From: Clostridiales bacterium
GTDB taxonomy: Bacteria > Bacillota > Clostridia > Christensenellales > CAG-138
DNA length: 34,396 nucleotides
Assembly (NCBI GenBank): GCA_004558825.1
Contig: SFDB01000013.1
Location: 1 to 34,396 of the forward strand
Reading direction: 5' to 3'
Part shown: positions 30,900 to 34,396 of the stretch, one piece after another
Numbering within the stretch: the first letter of the stretch is position 1
Layout of the letters: each line of letters opens with the position of its first letter
Position numbers and translations under genes: made by a program
Notes under the pieces: generated by a model
Told to the model about the DNA's origin: nothing
The model's input: only the letters and a program-made list of their open reading frames with translations
Database searches by the model: none

Positions 30900-31214
30900 G
30901 TGCTATGCTTTCAGAAAAGAAGCATGCCCGGCTGTGCATCGAAGGGCGCTTTGGAGGCGCATTTTCGGCGCGGCGCCGAAAACGAACGCATACGTTTCCG
31001 CGAGCTTCCGGCCGCGAAGGCCGTATGCGTATATCACCACGGAGCTTACGAGCTTATGGATGAGGCGTATGCATATGTCGTAAATTACGCGCATGCAAAC
31101 GGATATCGAATCTCGGGCCTTCCGCGCGTCAGCTGTCTTGACGGCGTATGGAACAGGTCCACGGTTGAGGAATGGCTTACGGAGATACAGCTGCCCGTGG
31201 AACGAAATGGCTGA
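30900..31214 (+). pseudogene. Truncated GyrI-like / MerR effector-binding domain
   Basis: The last 75 residues (ELPAAKAVCVYHHGAYELMD, then YRISGLPRVSCLDGVWNRST, ending EWLTEIQLPVE) match the C-terminal half of GyrI-like small-molecule binding domains found in MerR- or AraC-type regulators. The DNA-binding N-terminus is missing. The first 28 residues have no similarity I can name, and no ribosome site precedes the ATG. It lies between the last phage gene and ftsH, suggesting a regulator broken when the island or another insert arrived. Confidence 0.6.
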
Positions 31215-31228
31215 AAACGGCGCGTTTG

Positions 31229-31258
31229 TTGACTTTTTTTTCGCCCCTACGGTATAAT
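31229..31258 (+). promoter_or_regulatory. Promoter of ftsH
   Basis: TTGACT at 31229-31234 and TATAAT at 31253-31258 have an 18-base spacer. Transcription would start near 31265, leaving a leader of about 77 bases. Confidence 0.8.
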
Positions 31259-31270
31259 GCATTATCGTGT

Positions 31271-31315
31271 CCCGAGTCTGCCGGGGAAAGACTCGGGGCA
31301 GATGCATTCGTTTTT
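31271..31315 (+). promoter_or_regulatory. Attenuator-like hairpin in the ftsH leader
   Basis: CCCGAGTCT (31271-31279) pairs perfectly with AGACTCGGG (31289-31297). A further outer pairing of AATGCAT (about 31257-31263) with ATGCATT (about 31303-31309) would extend it. TTTTT follows at about 31311. It could end transcription early or pause it before the ribosome site at about 31324. Confidence 0.5.
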
Positions 31316-31341
31316 AATACGCAAAGGGGGCATACGGCAAT

Positions 31342-33162
31342 ATGAAAGAGGTAAAACCGCCGAAAAAGCCGTTAATATTCTACTATGGCGTCGCGCTAAT
31401 CGTGCTGCTGGCTTTTAACCTGTTTTTGATGCCGCTGATAGCGCAGAGCAACGTAAACGACGTTGACTACGGCACGTTCATGGCCATGACGGAAAACGGT
31501 GAAATTGGCCGCGTCGAGGTGGAGAGCAACCAAATCATTTTCACCGATAAGGACGAAAAAACCATCTACAGAACGGGCCTTATGGACGACCCGGGTCTTA
31601 CGGAGCGGCTTTATAATTCGGGGGCCGAGTTTTCGAGCGAAATCATCAAGGAGATGTCTCCGCTGCTTACATTCCTGCTCACATGGCTGCTGCCGATAGC
31701 CCTTTTCATAGGAATAGGGCAGTACATGGCGAAGAAGCTCACAAGCAGGGCAGGCGGCAATTCAATGATGTTCGGCCTCGGCAACTCAAACGCCAAGGTA
31801 TACGTCCAGTCAAGCGCAGGCATACGCTTTTCGGATGTTGCGGGAGAGGACGAGGCGAAGGAGAACCTTCAGGAGATTGTCGACTATCTTCACGACCCGA
31901 AAAAATATGAGCAGATAGGTGCATCCATGCCTAAGGGCGTGCTGCTCGTAGGCCCTCCGGGAACGGGTAAAACAATGCTTGCAAAGGCTGTCGCCGGCGA
32001 GTCCAACGTTCCGTTTTTCTTGATGTCCGGTTCGGAATTTGTTGAGATGTTTGTGGGCATGGGCGCATCCAAGGTGCGCGACCTTTTTCGTCAGGCAAAG
32101 GAAAAGGCGCCCTGCATCGTGTTTATAGACGAGATTGACGCCATCGGACAGAAGCGAAGCGGCGGGCCGATGGGAGGCAACGACGAGCGCGAGCAGACGC
32201 TCAACCAGCTCCTGACGGAGATGGACGGCTTTGAGGACAATACGGGCGTTATCATACTTGCCGCCACAAACCGCCCCGAATCGCTTGACCCCGCGCTGAC
32301 ACGTCCGGGACGGTTCGACCGCCGCGTACCTGTTGAGCTTCCCGATTTAGCGGGCAGAGAGGCCATTCTCAGGGTTCATGCAAAAAAGGTAAAGCTTGCG
32401 GACGGCATCGATTTTACGGCGGTGGCCAGGATGGCTTCGGGCGCTTCCGGCGCGGAGCTTGCAAACATGGTGAACGAGGCGGCGCTGCGCGCGGTGCGCT
32501 CGGGACGCACCTGTGTAGAGCAGGCCGACCTTGAGGAAAGCATAGAGGTCGTCATCGCCGGCTATCGGAAAAAGAGCGCCATTCTTACTGACCGCGAGAA
32601 GTGGATCGTGTCGTACCACGAGATAGGCCACGCGTTTGTCGCCGCCATGCAGGAGGACTCTGCGCCCGTGCAGAAGATAACGATAATTCCGCGAACCTCG
32701 GGCGCTCTGGGATATACAATGCAGGTTGAGGAGGGCGACCATTACCTCATGACAAAGGAGGAAATGGAAAACAAGCTTGCGACGCTTACGGGCGGCCGCG
32801 CGGCGGAGGAGATAAAGTTCGGCTCGATTACGACCGGCGCCTCAAACGATATCGAGCAGGCGACGAAGCTTGCGCGCGCCATGCTCACCCGCTACGGCAT
32901 GAGCGACGAATTCGGCATGGTTGCGTTGGAGGTCGTAAGCAATCGCTACCTCGAAGAGGACGCCTCCCTCGTTTGCTCGGCGCAGACGCAGGCGCGGATT
33001 GACGAGCTTGTTACGGAGCTCATCGGCCGCCAGCACATGAAGGCGAGGAAGATTCTCGAGGAAAACCGCGGCAAGCTTGACGAGCTTGCAAGGGTTTTAT
33101 ACGAAAAAGAGTCGATTACGGGCGAGGAGTTCATGCAGCTTCTTAAGCCTGCGGCGAAATAA
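31342..33162 (+). CDS. ftsH: ATP-dependent zinc metalloprotease FtsH
   Basis: A 606-residue membrane AAA+ protease that degrades misfolded membrane proteins and regulators as a hexamer. Membrane segments at about 12-32 and 107-127 flank a small external domain. The AAA+ domain has Walker A GPPGTGKT (204-211), Walker B IVFIDEID (259-266), the second region of homology around TNRPESLDPALTRPGRFDRR (309-328), and the pore motif FVGMGA. The M41 zinc site is HEIGH (426-430), where HEAGH is the commoner form. AAAGGGGG lies upstream. Expression comes from its own promoter with a structured leader. Confidence 0.97.
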   Translation: MKEVKPPKKPLIFYYGVALIVLLAFNLFLMPLIAQSNVNDVDYGTFMAMTENGEIGRVEVESNQIIFTDKDEKTIYRTGLMDDPGLTERLYNSGAEFSSEIIKEMSPLLTFLLTWLLPIALFIGIGQYMAKKLTSRAGGNSMMFGLGNSNAKVYVQSSAGIRFSDVAGEDEAKENLQEIVDYLHDPKKYEQIGASMPKGVLLVGPPGTGKTMLAKAVAGESNVPFFLMSGSEFVEMFVGMGASKVRDLFRQAKEKAPCIVFIDEIDAIGQKRSGGPMGGNDEREQTLNQLLTEMDGFEDNTGVIILAATNRPESLDPALTRPGRFDRRVPVELPDLAGREAILRVHAKKVKLADGIDFTAVARMASGASGAELANMVNEAALRAVRSGRTCVEQADLEESIEVVIAGYRKKSAILTDREKWIVSYHEIGHAFVAAMQEDSAPVQKITIIPRTSGALGYTMQVEEGDHYLMTKEEMENKLATLTGGRAAEEIKFGSITTGASNDIEQATKLARAMLTRYGMSDEFGMVALEVVSNRYLEEDASLVCSAQTQARIDELVTELIGRQHMKARKILEENRGKLDELARVLYEKESITGEEFMQLLKPAAK

Positions 33163-33214
33163 AGGGCAAAACGGCCGTAATACGCCTCAGTCCGTTGATA
33201 AACCCCCGGGGTTG

Positions 33215-33322
33215 ATAAGGGGCCGCAGCCCCTTATGTTCAATCCGGCTCTGACGGTATGTGCGTCAGAATGGATAAAAACCCGTAAAAACTCGAAAAAG
33301 CGGCGTTTAGCCACTTTTTCGA
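33215..33322 (+). terminator. Cluster of three hairpins after ftsH
   Basis: ATAAGGGGC-CGCA-GCCCCTTAT (33215-33236) resembles module B of the dispersed repeat. TCTGACG-7 nt-CGTCAGA (33249-33269) follows. The last, TCGAAAAAG ... CTTTTTCGA (33292-33322) with inner GGC/GCC pairs, is the likeliest terminator of ftsH because it ends in a T-rich stem arm. Confidence 0.6.
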
Positions 33323-33354
33323 CAGCCTCGCGCGGAGCAGCCCTCCGTGCCGCC

Positions 33355-33383
33355 TTGACGTTTTAGGCGCGTGACTGTATAAT
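33355..33383 (+). promoter_or_regulatory. Promoter of tRNA-Leu(UAA)
   Basis: TTGACG (33355-33360) and a perfect TATAAT (33378-33383) with a 17-base spacer, 8 bases before the mature tRNA 5' end. Confidence 0.9.
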
Positions 33384-33391
33384 TGCCATAT

Positions 33392-33475
33392 GCCGATGTG
33401 GTGGAATTGGCAGACACAGCGGACTTAAAATCCGCCGACTTGTTCATGCCGGTTCGAGTCCGGCCATCGGCACCA
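33392..33475 (+). tRNA. tRNA-Leu (anticodon UAA)
   Basis: Acceptor GCCGATG pairs with CATCGGC, followed by discriminator A and encoded CCA. The anticodon arm is GCGGA, loop CTTAAAA, TCCGC, giving anticodon TAA. A long variable arm and the T-arm GCCGG-TTCGAGT-CCGGC follow. Confidence 0.97.
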
Positions 33476-33476
33476 T

Positions 33477-33520
33477 AAAAGGACTGAAACTTTGATACAA
33501 GGTTTCAGTCCTTTTCTTTT
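33477..33520 (+). terminator. Terminator of tRNA-Leu(UAA)
   Basis: AAAAGGACTGAAAC pairs with GTTTCAGTCCTTTT (14 bp) and is followed by CTTTTTG. The loop has TTGATACAA, the same motif as in the terminator of the other tRNA-Leu. Confidence 0.9.
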
Positions 33521-33763
33521 TGTTCTTGCAGAATCCTAATGCAAAATGGCAAATGCGCCCGGGAATATGAATGATTCTTGCAATTCTCCTTCGTCGCCAT
33601 TCCCGAGATAAAATCCTACTGAAAAACCGCATATAGAAAATGCACCCACTTTCCTCGGTGGGTGCATAACAAAACGATTGCTCAGGCTTTCGTTTTGACA
33701 TTAGGGCTTTCGTTCAATGACAAACCGATCAGCAGGCGCTATGATATACCTATGAAATGAAGC
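33521..33763. other. Intergenic stretch downstream of tRNA-Leu(UAA)
   Basis: No gene. A perfect 10-bp hairpin ATGCACCCAC / GTGGGTGCAT (33640-33667) has a short T run only when read on the minus strand. A possible promoter (ATGACA 33717-33722 and TATGAT 33740-33745, 17-base spacer) precedes the next gene. The sequence is less GC-rich than the chromosome to its left. Confidence 0.4.
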
Positions 33764-33778
33764 AAAGGAGTGAACGCA

Positions 33779-34213
33779 ATGAATCTGAAAGAAGCATTTC
33801 GTTTTCAGAATAAGCTGGGAACCCTGATGGATGAAGCTCAGGGCATTCTCGGTCGGGAAGCTAACATCACCAAGGTCGAAAACACCTATCTCCGTCAGAA
33901 GGTGTACGACGGTGCGGAGAATGAAACGGTTGCAGATACCCCGCCCACGGAGTTTGCGGACAGGATCACCGATGTGGTCAAGTTTATGATGCACCTTATG
34001 GATCAGCGCGAGAAGCTGAGCAAGGCTATCCATGACAAACTTGAATTTTGGAGGGTTTTAACATGCAATTCGACGCACACATCCTTGCGTTGCGGCTTAA
34101 GAAGCTCCGCAACAAGCGAAACATCCCCCAAGAGCACCTTGCTGAGATGGCGGATCTTTCCACGGTCTACATCAGCTATGCGATGTAAAAAGGTAAAGCT
34201 GGCATTATCTTGA
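33779..34213 (+). pseudogene. DIP1984-like/Clostridial hypothetical protein, C-terminally replaced
   Basis: The first 87 residues (MNLKEAFRFQNKLGTLMDEA ... MHLMDQREKLSKAIHDKLEF) look like the helical N-terminal part of a hypothetical protein common in gut Clostridia. The remaining frame (WRVLTCNSTHTSLRCGLRSS) is the out-of-frame reading of the following helix-turn-helix fragment, so the original C-terminus is gone. AAAGGAG lies 8 bases before ATG 33779. The truncation is directly visible; the family link is from memory of the pattern and is tentative. Confidence 0.55.
34063..34188 (+). pseudogene. Truncated XRE-type helix-turn-helix regulator
   Basis: A 41-residue frame with GGAGGG about 8 bases before ATG. 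It reads ILALRLKKLRNKRNIPQEHL, then AEMADLSTVYIS, the start of an XRE-family helix-turn-helix, and then stops at TAA. The frame after the stop continues KGKAGI, as expected of the family (GKAGIS), then loses similarity. It is therefore a broken regulator with a premature stop and a lost C-terminus. Confidence 0.65.
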
Positions 34214-34231
34214 ATCATAGGCATCCTCCTG

Positions 34232-34264
34232 TAAAAAACCGCCTGCCGGGAAACCGACAGGCGG
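34232..34264 (-). terminator. Terminator of the minus-strand gene at the right edge
   Basis: On the minus strand CCGCCTG pairs with CAGGCGG, with inner CGG/CCG pairs, followed by TTTTTTA. It lies about 43 bases after the stop codon at 34307. Confidence 0.75.
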
Positions 34265-34306
34265 CATACTGCCTTTTATACTTCCATCATCGATAAGCTA
34301 TAGTGA

Positions 34307-34396
34307 TTAAAGAACCAAAGAAGGAGCAGAGTAAATTCGTGCTGCCAATTCCTGATTGAGCATATACAAGCTCTTGGGATCGGAGCCAAAGAGTTC
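34307..34396 (-). CDS. Partial gene, C-terminal 29 residues, unknown
   Basis: The window's last bases encode on the minus strand ELFGSDPKSLYMLNQELAAR followed by IYSAPSLVL and TAA. The start lies beyond the window. A terminator follows at the right distance, which supports a real gene. Too short to assign. Confidence 0.5.
   Translation of the reverse strand, partial: ELFGSDPKSLYMLNQELAARIYSAPSLVL

Noticed and set aside
33477..33520. Att-site core, because both tRNA-Leu terminators share TTGATACAA
   Set aside because: The shared string is short, lies in terminator loops, and no longer direct repeat or integrase accompanies it within the window.
33444..33701. An 85-codon minus-strand frame ending in MVPMAGLEPA
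   Set aside because: The end is the antisense reading of tRNA-Leu(UAA), a well-known false protein.

Overview
The window looks like a chromosome segment of an uncultured, GC-rich Clostridia-like member of the Bacillota. Evidence is the strong AGGAGG-type ribosome binding sites, the gene families present (M18 aminopeptidase, DUF6440, a DUF5711-like protein next to a CvpA-like protein, FtsH, a VanY-type lipoprotein), a LexA box of the Gram-positive type, and BppU and N4-gp56 phage families. The order within Clostridia cannot be fixed from sequence reading alone.

Layout. (1) 1-3240: a mosaic repeat, an M18 aminopeptidase, then an AT-richer accessory patch with a GNAT acetyltransferase between two 90-bp direct repeats, and a DUF6440 protein. 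(2) 3339-5064: dnaN transcribed leftward from an AT-rich intergenic region with five DnaA-box matches (a candidate oriC without an adjacent dnaA), then tRNA-Leu(CAA). (3) 5130-6855: a small membrane protein and a 1-kb tandem array of mosaic repeats. (4) 6856-17268: a long rightward run of a split two-component system (7TM sensor with degenerate kinase, PAS kinase, LuxR-type regulator, receiver-like protein lacking the usual Asp), a TM2 protein, a lipoprotein, a diacylglycerol-kinase-family enzyme, a DUF5711-like/CvpA-like pair, an rRNA-methyltransferase-like protein and a tandem fusion of two RluA-type pseudouridine synthases. (5) 17326-20386: repeats, a VanY-like lipoprotein and a MATE exporter, both leftward. 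(6) 20533-30860: a phage-derived island beginning with a promoter whose spacer holds a perfect LexA box. It encodes a scaffold-position protein, an N4-gp56 capsid protein, a virion-like protein, a BppU-type fibre, a small XkdX-position protein, a NlpC/P60 endolysin and a holin. After repeats and an inserted leftward EamA transporter come an adaptor-like protein, a tail-hub-like protein and two small proteins. No terminase, portal, tape measure, integrase or replication gene is seen. (7) 30900-34396: a GyrI-like remnant, ftsH with a structured leader, tRNA-Leu(UAA), and a patch of broken mobile-element-type genes.

The most notable points are the SOS-promoted capsid-tail-lysis island lacking recognisable packaging genes, and a dispersed repeat family built from modules A-(C or D)-B. 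Module A of that family is a chain of perfect short hairpins whose stems are kept while their loops vary.
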